The translations under genes and the position numbers were made by a program. DNA of 44,899 bases, from NCBI RefSeq assembly GCF_000313135.1, contig NW_004457342.1, positions 1,525 to 46,423 on the forward strand, in the 5' to 3' direction. Each line of letters starts with the position of its first letter. The first letter of the stretch is position 1. The notes below the pieces were generated by a model. The model searched no databases. It had not been told where the DNA came from and saw only the letters and a list, made by a program, of their open reading frames with translations. This document shows, piece by piece, positions 10,501 to 21,850 of the stretch. This DNA is from Acanthamoeba castellanii str. Neff. Taxonomy: Eukaryota; Discosea; Longamoebia; Acanthamoebidae.

Positions 10501-11094
10501 CGCCTACAGGATTCATTCGACGTCGTTCGTGAAGCACCTGTTCCCGGGCGCCCTGGGCGATGCGGCTTCGTGGGCCAACTACCACCTCGCCGTCGTCCAG
10601 CGCAAGGAGGAGGAACCGACCCCCAACAACGTCTACGCTCAGGCCCGCCCCTACGACCGCGCGCTTGGCCTTTCAAGGCACGCACGACACACGACACACA
10701 CGACACACCACACGAACATGTGTCTGACGATGGCAATGGACACTACAGGAGTCTGGACAGGTGGTTGGAGGACGAGGATTCCCTGGAGCAGGAGGATCTG
10801 GTGGCCTACATCAACTTGGGCGTCAACCATCTGCCCCACACTGAGGACGTCCCCGTGACGGTCACCCCGACCAGCCACGTCAGCTTCGTCTTGCAGCCCA
10901 TCAACTACTTCGATCGCGACCCGGCCAGCGCCCTGCGAGACGGCGTGCGCGCGTTCGTGACCGAGAGTGGGATACTCGCGGAAGATGAATCTGATCCGCT
11001 TCGCCTGGTCCCTGGCGAGGCTTGCGTCGTAGAGGCCGAAGAGGTGCCGCAGGTGGCGCCGTACGCCTCGGGGACCAGGGGCCCCGGGGCCTGA
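7593..11094 (+). CDS. Copper-containing primary amine oxidase (AOC3-like), secreted
   Basis: Thirteen exons starting at 7593, 7819, 8354, 8683, 8877, 8991, 9211, 9418, 9714, 9930, 10120, 10486 and 10749 encode about 790 residues. The enzyme oxidises primary amines to aldehydes with release of H2O2 and ammonia. The TPQ precursor tyrosine lies in TDYNYDY (Tyr codon 9776-9778). Copper ligands are His-Gln-His (codons 10148 and 10154) and a third His at 10876. The catalytic-base Asp is in LYFDTAWGFG. An N-terminal hydrophobic signal peptide (GLFLALGALLVVLFSAAA) is followed by an unusual run of CxxC units, 7839-7961. The animal-type segments GVDCPEGAGFLD and IPVRRHY favour AOC3-like kinship. One intron is GC-AG (10678-10748), and the exon 5 to 6 junction near 8955-8990 does not resolve with canonical sites. 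Confidence 0.92.
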
Positions 11095-11186
11095 CAGATG
11101 ATTTCGATCCGAGATAGCTGGGTCTTGCCCTCGTGTGAGCAATGAATGCAAAAGTTGAGGTGATTGGGATTATTTGATTTGATTTG

Positions 11187-11203
11187 TTTTTTTTTTTTTT
11201 TTT
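11187..11203. repeat. T17 homopolymer in a 195-bp intergenic gap
   Basis: Seventeen consecutive T between the amine oxidase stop and the GPS2-like start. It may belong to the promoter of the downstream gene; the rest of the gap shows nothing recognisable. Confidence 0.7.
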
Positions 11204-11289
11204 CGATTCGTGTGGCGCGAGAAGAGGAATCAAATCTCAGCGGCCCATCCGAGGGGTGGACGTGAAGTGGAGCGTGGCGCCAACCCGCG

Positions 11290-13446
11290 ATGGCTAGACG
11301 AAGATGGACCATCTTGAGAGCCCCGCGGCCGCCGCCCCGACGCAAGCTGCGGGGCATTCAAAAGGCCATTGCGCGACGGCAACGCGATGAGAAGGAGAAG
11401 CTGATGCAGTGGAGGCTCGCCCTCGAAGTGGAGGAGGAGGCCAAACAGAAAGCCACCACAGCAAGCGGTGAAGTTGTGAATGGCGATGATTCCACCACAC
11501 ACGGCACCGAGGCTGCGACGACACCCACCCAGGCAATCAAAATGGAGGGAGGCGCCGTCGCTGCCACGCCGGCCTCGAAAGAGGGCGAGCAGAATGCGAT
11601 GGACGTAGTGGCTACCAGCGGAGAACCGACCACCGCGCCTGCGATCTCATCGAGTAGCGGCGAATCGACCACGAATGCGGCCACAGCTACCGCTTCATCA
11701 ACAACAGGAGGCGCCGCATTGCCGCAAGAGGGGAGCGAAGGAGATGAAAAGAATGGCTTGGCATCTGCCGGCGCTGCAACATCGGCGACCGCGATGGCGG
11801 CGAGCATCGCGGCGAGGATCCAGGACGAGGAGGAGCGGCGGGCCAAGATCGATGAGCTCGAGCGGAAGCTGGACGTGCTGGGCGAGCAGAAGCACAAGCT
11901 GTTCCTCCTCCTCAAGCAGGTGCTCTTCGTCGACGAGAAGAAGAGGAAGAAGCTGGCCGAAGAGGAACGCAACCGCCTCGAAGAGCAACGACGGTACATC
12001 CGTCCACCGCCACCGCCACCACACCGCAGCTCAATGGACGCCAGCACCAAGGCACTCACTCGCGTTGCGTGCTGGCAGGGCGGAGGAGACGCGCCGACTG
12101 ATGCAGATGAAGGCGCTGAGGGACTCAGGCAAGGAGCCACCAAACGAAGGTGTGCGCGTGTGTGCGTGTGCATGTGTGTGCGTGCGGTCTGACATATGAC
12201 GGTCAGCAGGCGGTTCGCAGGGTGCGCGGCCGCAGTACGGAGAGCCGCACGGCTACATGTACCCGCCACAGCGCGAATACGGCAGAATGGGTATGAGCCC
12301 CGGCGGAGGAGGTGAGCGCTCATCACTCCCCTCTTACACCACACGCCAGTCTTCTGACCGTTGTGTGTTGTTGTGTGGTGTGTGCGTGTGCGTGTGTGTG
12401 GTGCCATTCCAGGCGGGGGCTTATCTTCGTCAGCAGGCGGTGGCGGGTATCACAGCAGCGGAAGCGGCGGGCTGGGGTCGCGCGGCGGTTATCCGCCACA
12501 CCTTACGATGTCGCATCCGCCGCTGGCACCCCGGTCCCCGCTCTCGCCCTCCCACTCGCAGCACTCGCCCAACCACTCGCCGCTTCACCCCAGCAGCGGC
12601 GGCTCGCGCGACAGCCGCAAGCGACGCGCGCCTCCGCTCTCCTCCTACAATTCACCTTCCATCGTACGCCGTTCCTACCTCGTGTGCGTGTGCGTGTGCG
12701 TGTGCGTGTGCGTGTGCGTGTGCGTGTGCGTGTGCACGCGCAATATTAAAGTGTTAGCGCTCGCAGGGCGGTAAGATGCAGCCTGACAGAGGTCTTCCGC
12801 CATCCCCGCCGACTTCTGGCGGTGGCGGACCCATGTCCCAGCACCCTTCACACGCTCCGGTACGGTGTCGTGTGCAGTCGTGTGCGATCGAGTGCGATTA
12901 TGCGTGTGCTCGTGTGCGCAGTGCTTTTTTCCCGCTTGTGCACTTACCCGTGCCGTATTGATAGCCTCGACGGGGACCACCTGCAATGTTTCCCTTCAGT
13001 ACTTGCCACACCTCGCCCGTTGTTGGTTGTAAACGATGAGTTTCACAGTGTGCTCACATCACGGTCTCGCCCGAGCAGGCAGCCATTTTCCACAGGTGCC
13101 GCCGGTGCACATCCCGGCCCACATGGCCATCCCCCATGGCATCCCGCTCGGAATGCTCCCCGCCCAACTCGCTCTCCAGGTACCCGGGACTACTGCTCTC
13201 GTGTCTTTCATCTGACCAGCAACGCGCCCTGACCACCGTCGTGTCGTGTGTTGTGTGTCGTGCGCACAGTCCCAGTTGGGCATTCCACCGTTTCCACCAC
13301 ACATGATGAGACCCGGCCTTCTGCCCACCCCGCCACCTGGAGGCTATCGCAACCGGGGCGGTAGCGGCGGCGGCGGAGGTGGTGGCGGCGGTTCTCGAGG
13401 CGGACCTCCGCCGCGCGTGCGAGGCAGCGATCGACGCGGCTGGTGA
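11290..13446 (+). CDS. GPS2-like corepressor subunit
   Basis: Exons 11290-11993, 12079-12149, 12210-12311, 12413-12663, 12767-12859, 13096-13179 and 13270-13446 encode 493 residues. A basic N-terminal helix (about 19-56) is followed by an Ala/Thr/Ser-rich linker. A coiled coil at about 177-235 contains KIDELERKLDVLGEQKHKLF and then LLLKQVLFVDEKKRKK, closely matching the GPS2 segment KLEEKLLALQEEKHQLFLQL that assembles with NCoR/SMRT and TBL1. The C-terminal half is Gly/Pro/Ser-rich and ends in an RGG-like tail (GGGSRGGPPPRVRGSDRRGW), suggesting RNA or disordered-protein contacts. Known GPS2 acts in the nuclear HDAC3 corepressor; that role here is inference. The start codon is the first in-frame ATG. 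The 236-nt intron at 12860-13095 could hide a small exon. Confidence 0.75.
12682..12735. repeat. (GTGTGC)n microsatellite in an intron
   Basis: About nine uninterrupted GTGTGC units inside intron 4 of the GPS2-like gene, right after the donor region. Confidence 0.85.
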
Positions 13447-13493
13447 GACCACTCAAGGTAGTATTTGGAATCGTCGTCTTCTTCTGCAACGCG

Positions 13494-14054
13494 ATGACAA
13501 AGTTAGGAAAACGGGGAACAACAAAGGTGAAGGTTTTGACCAGAGCAGTCTTTTTTATGGACGTGGTGCGGTGGCTTCTTGGTTCTCCTGCGAATGCCAG
13601 GCGTACACCTCCCGATCCTCCTGAGCCAAGCCCACCTTGTACCCCGACCCACCATCATCAACATCCACCGTCTTCTGCTCTCTTGACCCAACTCCAAGGC
13701 CTGGCCCAGCCCGTGGCCATCTGCTCGAGAGAGGGCCAGGTGGTCTTCTGGGTGCACGTAGAGGACCGGCTGTTCGCCCGCAAGGGCTTGGCCATCGCCT
13801 CGCGCACCTACGCCATTGTTGCGGCCGACACGAGCGACAGCCAAGTGGTGGTCGAAGGCATCACCAAGGCGGGCCAGAGGTGGAGGCTCGAGATGAAGAC
13901 CAGACAACACAACAACAACTACGGTGGTGGTGATGATGATGGTGTTGGCCCCAAGTTCAAGTATCTGGCGATGGCCGATGTCTTCGTGGGAGGCGCAGGC
14001 AAGTGGGTCGATCTGTTCATCTGGTCTGACATGCAGAGGCACCACCACGCGTGA
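13494..14054 (+). CDS. Orphan protein, unknown function
   Basis: An ORF of 186 residues begins 48 bp after the GPS2-like stop. I do not recognise the family. Residues about 35-65 are Pro/Ser/His-rich linker. The last 120 residues look like a folded domain with alternating hydrophobic strands: PVAICSREGQVVFWVHVEDR, then IASRTYAIVAADTSD and KYLAMADVFVGGAGKWVDLF. An Asn/Gly/Asp-rich loop interrupts it, and it ends in DMQRHHHA. There is no signal peptide or membrane segment. An alternative start is the ATG at 13557. The close spacing to the upstream gene raises the possibility that this is a spliced 3' part of a longer transcript, but the GPS2-like gene has its own stop and a natural C-terminus. 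Confidence 0.45.
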   Translation: MTKLGKRGTTKVKVLTRAVFFMDVVRWLLGSPANARRTPPDPPEPSPPCTPTHHHQHPPSSALLTQLQGLAQPVAICSREGQVVFWVHVEDRLFARKGLAIASRTYAIVAADTSDSQVVVEGITKAGQRWRLEMKTRQHNNNYGGGDDDGVGPKFKYLAMADVFVGGAGKWVDLFIWSDMQRHHHA

Positions 14055-14277
14055 GACAAACTTTGATGAAAAAAGATGCAATGATGGTTATGATGACAAC
14101 GCCCGAGTGTGTGTTGCTGTTTGTATTGCTCTCTCTCTTCTCTCGTGTGTTTGGGCAAGAGAAGATAAGTAGAAGAAGAAGCCAACCGTATATACTGCGT
14201 GCAAGGTCTGCGAGAGGAGAGAAGGCAGAGAGACGCGCACGATCGGAATCGAAGTGGCCGGGAAGCATCCAGCCAGC

Positions 14278-15255
14278 CTAGTAGTAGTACAGCTCGAGGT
14301 TCATGCCATCGCGGACTTCGTAGTCGGCCAGGGAGATGTTGTCCTTGTAGATCGTGTACCTGTTGAAGGAGACGTGGGCATCAGAAGGGTTAGCGAGCGC
14401 ACAACAGATGAAGGGAAGAGAGAGCATGCACACTCAACAGAACTACACGACACACGACCACAGCACGTAGAAGAAGAAGAAGAAGAAGAAGAGGGAGAGT
14501 GAAGGGCACCAACCACTTCTGGATGCGGATCTTTTCTGCCTTGGTGCCGGTCTGTGCAGCCACCATCTTCTTGAGCTGGCCAACAGTGTCGTTCGAGCTG
14601 CACCAAATAGATTTGATTAATAATGGTGCATCATAATCAAATGTGAAATGGTTTGGATAGCGATCGCTACGTACCAAGCCTTGACGCGGACCTTCTTGCC
14701 CAGACGGTCGTTGAGCGTGATTTCAATCATTTGGCCTCGGTTGCCTGTGTTGGTGCCGCCCATTTGCGTGCCCTGCCCCTGGTAGGTGGTGATCTTCGAG
14801 AGCTCCTTCATCTTCTTCTCCTCTTCCAGCTTGGCTGCCAGTTTGCTCTCCAATTCCTTGAGCTTGGCTTCTTTCTCCTTGCGCAACCGCTCGGCCTTTA
14901 GTCGTTCCGTTTCCTCTTCGATGTCCTCCTCTCGTCGTGATCTCTTGCGATCCCTGTCTTCGTCATCGTCCCCCCTTCTGCTGGATCGTCTGCTGCTGCG
15001 CGAATCCCTCTCGCTCACGTCATCGTCGCGGCTCCTCTTGTCTCGGCTGCTCCCACTGTCGCGATCGCGCCGGCTGCGCAGCCTTCGGTCGTCTTCGTCA
15101 TCATCGCTGCGGCGACTGCGACGTCGCTCCGAGGACGAATCATCGTCCCTGTGCCGCCGGCGGTCATCGTCCGACCTTCGACGATCCGAGTCGCGATCTC
15201 TGTCCCCATCCTTGTCCTTGTCCCGCTCTCTTTCTCTCTCCCTTCGATCCGACAT
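14278..15255 (-). CDS. UBL5: Arg/Asp/Ser-rich domain fused to UBL5/Hub1
   Basis: Exons 15255-14675, 14597-14514 and 14359-14278 encode 248 residues. Residues 176-248 are a complete Hub1/UBL5 domain: [18 protein letters not shown], then [31 protein letters not shown] and the terminal GMNLELYYY with the di-tyrosine motif in place of a Gly-Gly tail. Hub1 binds spliceosomal HIND-containing partners such as Snu66 non-covalently and tunes 5' splice-site choice. Normally it is a stand-alone protein of about 73 residues. Here 175 residues precede it: an RD/RS-like stretch (about 1-110, for example [20 protein letters not shown]) and a charged helical segment (about 115-155) with an EEKKMKEL end. The N-terminal part is in the same exon as the first half of the ubiquitin-like fold with no splice site between them, so the fusion is not an exon-joining error. 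Confidence 0.92.
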
Positions 15256-15643
15256 GCTGCGCGTTCTTCTGATGATTATTGCCCACTTTTGCTTCTTTTC
15301 TTCAAGTTCCGTCCAACTTTTTCCGTTCTTTTTCAAATCCATTTCCGAAACACTTCTGATGATTTGAAATTAATTGGTTAGTGTTATTTTATTCAATTCA
15401 ACTAAATTCATTGCGGGCTCATCTGACGTGCGACTTCATTGGTGCTGGGGCCGTTCACCGCTCGGCGAGCTCACAGGCGCCTCCGGCCACCACGGCCACG
15501 CGAAGAGCTCGGTGGACAACCACGGCCATGGTTGCGGCGTGCCGCCTAGTACCGGCGAGAGAAAAAGGAGACGAAAAAATGCATCTCAACCACATAACCC
15601 AAACCTAACACCCGGCCGCACACAACACACAGTACACACGACC
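15256..15643. promoter_or_regulatory. Divergent promoter, Hub1 fusion gene and acyl-CoA ligase
   Basis: A 388 bp gap between opposing ATGs. The left part is AT-rich (15283-15420) and the right part GC-rich, with CA-rich sequence (15600-15640) just before the ligase ATG, similar to the leader upstream of the second SRPBCC gene. No TATA box was identified. Confidence 0.4.
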
Positions 15644-17866
15644 ATGGCAGCCTGCACGCGAACCAACACGGGGGACACGGAGACGCTGGTCGACGTGCTG
15701 CACCCGTCGCACGCCGGCCGCACGGCGGTGGTGCTGCCCGAGGCCGCGCAGTCGCTGACCTACGCCCAGCTGGCGCACGAGGTGTCCCACGCGCGGGACG
15801 CGCTCAGCGCGGCCGGCCTGGGGCGCGGCGACGTCGTGGCCATGGTCCTGCCCAACTGCCTCGAGTTCGTCGTCTGCTGGCTCGCCACCACCAACGGCCG
15901 CTCCATCGCCGCCCCGCTCAACCCCGACTATCGGGTACACCCCCCCCCCAAGGCCACAATCTTTTTATCTTTTTCTTCACAGATCGAATCACAGCATTTC
16001 TCAATCAATCAATTAAAAATAAATATTATTTGATAAATTGGAAACAAAATTCAAAGATTTAATCACATCTTCATTGCAGCTGGATGAGTTCAAGTTCTAC
16101 TTGGAGGACACGGAGGCCAAGGCGGTGATCGTGCCCCGAGGCGGCCGCGCCGCGGTGGCGGTCGAGGCGGCCCAGCAGCTGCGCGTGCCCGTGTGGGAGA
16201 CCTGGGCCGAGGTCGACGCCTCGTCGGGCCGCGTGCGCGTGGGCCTCGAGTCGGTCGAGCCCCTGCCCGTGCGCCGGGCCACGGCCTCCGAGCTGCGCGT
16301 CGCCCCCGAGCCCGAGGACGTCGCGCTCTTCCTGCACACCAGCGGCACCACCGGAAGGCCCAAGGGTAACCACCCACCGCACACGCACGACCGCACACGC
16401 ACACGCACGACCGCACACGCGGTTGGCTCACCGCACACACACGCAGGTGTGCCGCTCACGTACAGGAATCTGGTGACGAACCTGCGCAACATCAGCCGCC
16501 ACTACCGGCTCACGCCCGACGACAGGTCGCTGATCGTCATGCCCCTCTTCCACGTCCACGGACTCATCGGGTACGCTCACTTCACCGCGCATTCGCGCTG
16601 CCGCCGCTCGCTAACCGCACGCGCGCCACCGCACACACACCCATCGCACACGCGCCACCGCACGCGCAGGTGTTTGTTGTCGACGCTGTACAGCGGTGGT
16701 TCGGTGGTCATCCAGCCGGGCAAGTTCTCGGCCACGACGTTCTGGCGCGACTTCCTGTCGAACGAGTGCACCTGGTACTCGGCCGTGCCCACGATCCACC
16801 AAATCTTGCTGGCCCGCGCCGACAAGGACTACACCACCTCCGGCAAGCTCCGCTTCATTCGCTCCTGCTCGTCTGCCCTCGCCCCCGGTACCCATCCCAC
16901 ACGCACCACCGCACACGCACCACGCACCACGCGCACCACACGCACACACTCATCGCCGCACACGGCATACGACTAAATTGTGACTGCAGCGGTGTTCAAG
17001 CAACTGGAGGAGCGGTTCAAGGCGCCGGTGATCGAGGCCTACGCGATGACCGAGAACTCGCACCAGATGACGTCCAACCAGCTCCCGCCCGGCAAGAGGA
17101 AGCCCGGCTCCGTCGGCCAGGGCACCGGTACGCGTTTCCCACCCACCCACCACACCGATAGCTTTCTTCGGCTGACGCGGTGTGTGTGCGTGTCGTGTGT
17201 GTCATGTGTGTTGTGGTGCGTTCTGTGAAGGGGTGGAGGTGACGATCAGGGACGACAGCGGGAAGGAGCTGGCGCAGGGCGAGAAGGGCGAGGTGTGCCT
17301 GCGCGGCCCGACCGTGACCAGGGGCTACCACAACAACCCGCAGGCCAACAAGACCGCCTTCCACGAGGGCCGCTGGTTCCGCACGGGCGACCAGGGCTTC
17401 TTCGACGAGGACAAGTTCCTCGTCTTGACCGGACGCATCAAGGAGCTCATCAACCGCGGTGGCGAGAAGATCGCTCCCTCCGAGGTATGGCACACGACAC
17501 GCGCACGACACGACACGACACGCACGCTAACGTGTTTGTGTGTGTGGTCAGATTGACTCGGCGCTGCTGTCGCATCCGGATGTGAGTGAGGCGGTGAGCT
17601 TCGGCGTGCCGAGCGACAAGTACGGGGAGGAGGTGGAGGCGGCGGTGGTGCTCAAGGGCGGCCGCGAGGGCGGCAAGGCGGTCGAGGAGGCCATCCTCAA
17701 GCACTGCCACGCCAAGCTGGCCGCCTACAAGTGCCCGCGTCGGCTCTACATCGCGAAGGACCTGCCACGCACCGCCACGGGCAAGATCCAGAGGCGGCAC
17801 GTCGCCACCCACTTCCTCAAGAACTCCGCCGACAGCGACAAGTCGCTCAAGAAGGCCAAGCTGTAG
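15644..17866 (+). CDS. Peroxisomal oxalyl-CoA synthetase-like (Pcs60/AAE3) ligase
   Basis: Seven exons, 15644-15934, 16080-16365, 16447-16570, 16670-16887, 16990-17127, 17231-17484 and 17552-17866, give 541 residues, nearly the length of yeast Pcs60. It is an adenylate-forming ANL enzyme. The P-loop-like [12 protein letters not shown] is at about 181-192, followed by [47 protein letters not shown] and the C-terminal lysine segment [11 protein letters not shown]. The SHQMTSN and HVHGLIG blocks are characteristic of the Pcs60/AAE3 subgroup, which converts oxalate plus CoA and ATP to oxalyl-CoA and AMP. The protein ends in KKAKL, whose last three residues AKL fit a PTS1 peroxisomal signal. Substrate assignment rests on subgroup similarity; another short acid is possible. 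Confidence 0.88.
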
Positions 17867-17944
17867 GTCGTGTAGTGTGCGGTGACCGAAGAAAGTAGGA
17901 GTAAAACATCTTGACTTCAGTTTGCAAATCTGTGATCCGTCGCG

Positions 17945-20674
17945 ATGCAGGTGGACGTGTCACTGAAGATGGAGCTGTGAGTTGGGCCGCACAGGCCAGG
18001 GTGGGTCGTGCTCGTCCTCTGCTTCAGCCTCGGCCTGTTGTTCTTTGTCACGTCGCGCCAGGACGCCGTCTTCCTCGATGACACTCTGCCCGACACCACC
18101 GACAACGACGACATCAACATCGACAACGACAACTCTCATCATCACCATCAGCAGCAGCCCAGCAAACACCACCGCCACAGCTTTCGGGGCACGTTTTCCC
18201 AGCCCGAATTGCTGTGGGCGCCCACGTACAAGGTGGCGTCGGACCACTACCAGATCGCGTCCGACGAAGGTCCCAGCCATTGCGCCGGCAAGAAGTACAC
18301 ATGGGAGGCCTGCCCCGGCCCTAGCCCCAGCCACATCAACGCCTCGCTACAACACGGCATGTGCGTATTTCCCCACTTCTTCTTCTGGCCACCACTGCTA
18401 CAACTCTAACATAACGTAATACGACGTGATGATGATGATGTCTGTGTTGTTGCTGTTGCTGCTGTTGTGGCAACAACCCAACCACACAGATTCGAGCTGC
18501 ACTGCCCAGCCGGCGTGGTGGGCCTCTACTCATTCGACATCCACGGCAATGGCACACAGTGGAACGAATACCCTGGGCACCCAGGTACCACATCATTCTC
18601 GATTGCACTTGTAACTTGAAAGCAAGCTGACACAACACAACACAACACAACACAACACACAGTGGTGACCGAGGCGACGGCGGTGATCGCGCGCTGCACC
18701 ACGCGCGACTGCGAGAAGTTTCTGGACTCGCAGCACATGTGCCCGAAGGACGATGTGTTCCTCACGCAGGTGCTGCTACGGCCCGACGTGTCCGCCCGGC
18801 GGGTCGACGTCAACCTGCCGCTCAACGTGCTCGTCCTCTTCACCGACTCGGCGCCCCGGGCGGACTACGTCGCCAGCCTCCTCCAGACCGAGAAGGTGCT
18901 GCGCGAGCTCGAGGAGACTGACCATCACACCACCTTCAGCTTCCCCTTCTACAACGCCATCGGGCAGGGTACATCTCTCGTTATCATATGATAAAGCCGC
19001 ATATGTTTATATATATTGCATTACATCACATGGATATTGATATACATGTTTATTGATATAAAACAGGCACGAAGAGGTGGTTCTACTCGGCGATGGGTCG
19101 CAACAGTACGGCGAACCCGAGCGTGTTCTCGCCCACGCCAGAGGGCAAGGATGGGATTCCCTGGGTGTGGGAGCAGTTCAGGGGCCACGGCTACGCCACG
19201 GGCATCTCCATGGAGGGCTGCTGGTGCGGCGAGACCGAGGACTTCTTCCGCTCCTACCCCTACGGTATTTTCTTTATTCATTTATTCATTTAAGTGGATA
19301 TCTGACACTTATTGTTTATCTTCCAACACAAATTCAAAAAGGCGGACCCAGCGAGGAGTGGGGAACGAATTGGAACTACTACGAGGAGCTGGGCGACTAC
19401 CAGCTGATGAACGTGTTCTGCGCGGTGGACGTGAAGGACGGGTCCTACCGGCGCGACAACACGCAGTACGACGTCGAACTGGACGAGGCCCCGATCTGCC
19501 TGGGCGGCGACTACCAGTCCAACAAGTTCTACGAGTGGGGCTTCCAGTTCATCGACGCCCAGGAGCGGATGAACAGGGACGGGCACCGCGACGCGCTGCA
19601 GCGCGAGGGTCAGCGCGTGCAGCCCTGGTACCTGTACCACCAGACCATGTATGCCCACGGCCCAAGCCCCTGCGCCGGCATGCAATTCACCGACATGCAG
19701 ATGGCCAAGTACTTAGGGTATGTAAGCCCCCACATTCTTTTGGCTGTTTACTCCATATCCCACACATAAGCTGAAATTGAGCTTAATATATATACACACA
19801 TACTTCACAGGCGTCTGCACAAGCACGGCTACATGAACAACACCATGTTAGTGCTGGTGTCGGACCACGGCAATGGCTATTTCTACGACAATCCCTTCCT
19901 GGCCCTCACGGGTTTGCCCCCTCCCCGCTCCCTATGACGTCAGCGTCTCGTTCACGCCCTGAGCTTCTCTCTTTCTTCTTCGGTCGCACACAGTGCCGAA
20001 CTGGGTGCTCAATGCCCGGCCGGAGATCGGTCGCAACCTGGAGAACAACCAGCACCAGCTCATCTCCGGCTACGACATCTACATGACCCTCACGCACCTG
20101 CTCAACTACCCCAGCGAATACCACCACCCGCGGTTCGACGACTACGCCAAGCGCCACAACGGCCAGTCCCCGCCCGGCCGCAGCCTCCTCTCCACCATCA
20201 ACCAGCACCGCTCCTGCGACGACGTTGGCGTCCCAAGCACGTCATGCTGTGTCGGTATGCCTTCACACAACACACATATGACACACACATACAACACACA
20301 CACAACACACCGCAATTCAAAAACTCATCGAGTGCGCAGGTCAATTCAAGCTCGAGAAGCTGGACGCCGAGGACAAGGCGGTGGTGCACATGGCCAGGCA
20401 GGCGCTCGAGTTCGTCAACAACGAGACGGAGCCGTTCCGTAGCGCGTGCCACGTGTGGACGTTCGCGCGGGTGCTGGAGGCCAAGCGCCTGGGAGACACC
20501 GAGGTGGTGATCTACCAGACGCGCGAGAACCAGGGGCGTTTCAAGGCCTCGTTCGCCGGCGGGCGCATGGCCAGCGTCAAGCAGCTCTCCATCTGGAACC
20601 CCAACAAGAAGTGCATGCCCAACGGCGTGCGCATGGAGTACTGCCAGTGTCTGCCCGTCAACATCAGTGACTAG
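17945..20674 (+). CDS. DUF229 sulfatase-like membrane-anchored protein
   Basis: Nine exons (17945-17976, 18028-18360, 18490-18584, 18663-18968, 19067-19264, 19342-19717, 19811-19911, 19994-20254, 20340-20674) encode about 678 residues. The alkaline-phosphatase-superfamily DUF229 hallmarks are visible: FTDSAPRADYVASLL near the nucleophile position, IDAQERMN, YHQTMYAHGPSP, and VSDHGNGYFYDNPF with the metal-binding Asp-His. It is followed by the conserved DIYMTLTHLLNYP helix and a Cys-containing C-terminal region. A short hydrophobic stretch (LLGLLFFVTS) near the N-terminus suggests a signal anchor, placing the enzyme domain in the secretory pathway or outside the cell. The first junction is my choice among alternatives: 17977-18027 has good GTGAGT and TTCAG ends and restores frame. 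The substrate is unknown. Confidence 0.82.
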
Positions 20675-21013
20675 TCGAGAGCGGCACATGTGCTTCTCTT
20701 CTGTCTCTTTATTCTGTCACAAAGCAAATAGACCACGCTTTCTGCAATCTACTTCGCCACTACACATATCCTGCTTCAACACGACATCCCGGCCGACATC
20801 AAGCAACCCTTCTCCAAGCCAGCTAACGCCATCCCTCTGCTGCCTTGGCTGTGGTCAGTTCAGTCAGGACATGAAGCAGCCGGCCGAGCGTGAATCATGC
20901 AACGTGCAGGCAATAAAAGCGCTAGACATTCCCTTCACACACGAAGCTGATGGACTCTGCGTGGTTATGAACAGTTGTGTTGATTTGCAAAGTAGTGGCT
21001 GCAGGCAATACTC
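20675..21013. other. Convergent intergenic region
   Basis: The 3' flanks of the DUF229 gene and the polyubiquitin gene meet here. No coding potential is seen. An AATAAA on the plus strand at 20912-20917 is a possible distal poly(A) signal for the DUF229 gene. Confidence 0.5.

Positions 21014-21850
<837 letters not shown>

Noticed and set aside
11358..12407. 349-codon minus-strand ORF
   Set aside because: It is a shadow of the GPS2-like coding exon and its GC-rich introns; composition is Ala/Ser/Arg noise, and the plus strand carries the coiled coil with frame-consistent introns.
14786..15367. Long plus-strand ORF rich in Ser, Arg and Leu opposite the Hub1 fusion gene
   Set aside because: It is the complement of the Arg/Asp/Ser-rich repeats; no family, no splice support, and the minus strand encodes a clear Hub1 domain in frame with the repeats.
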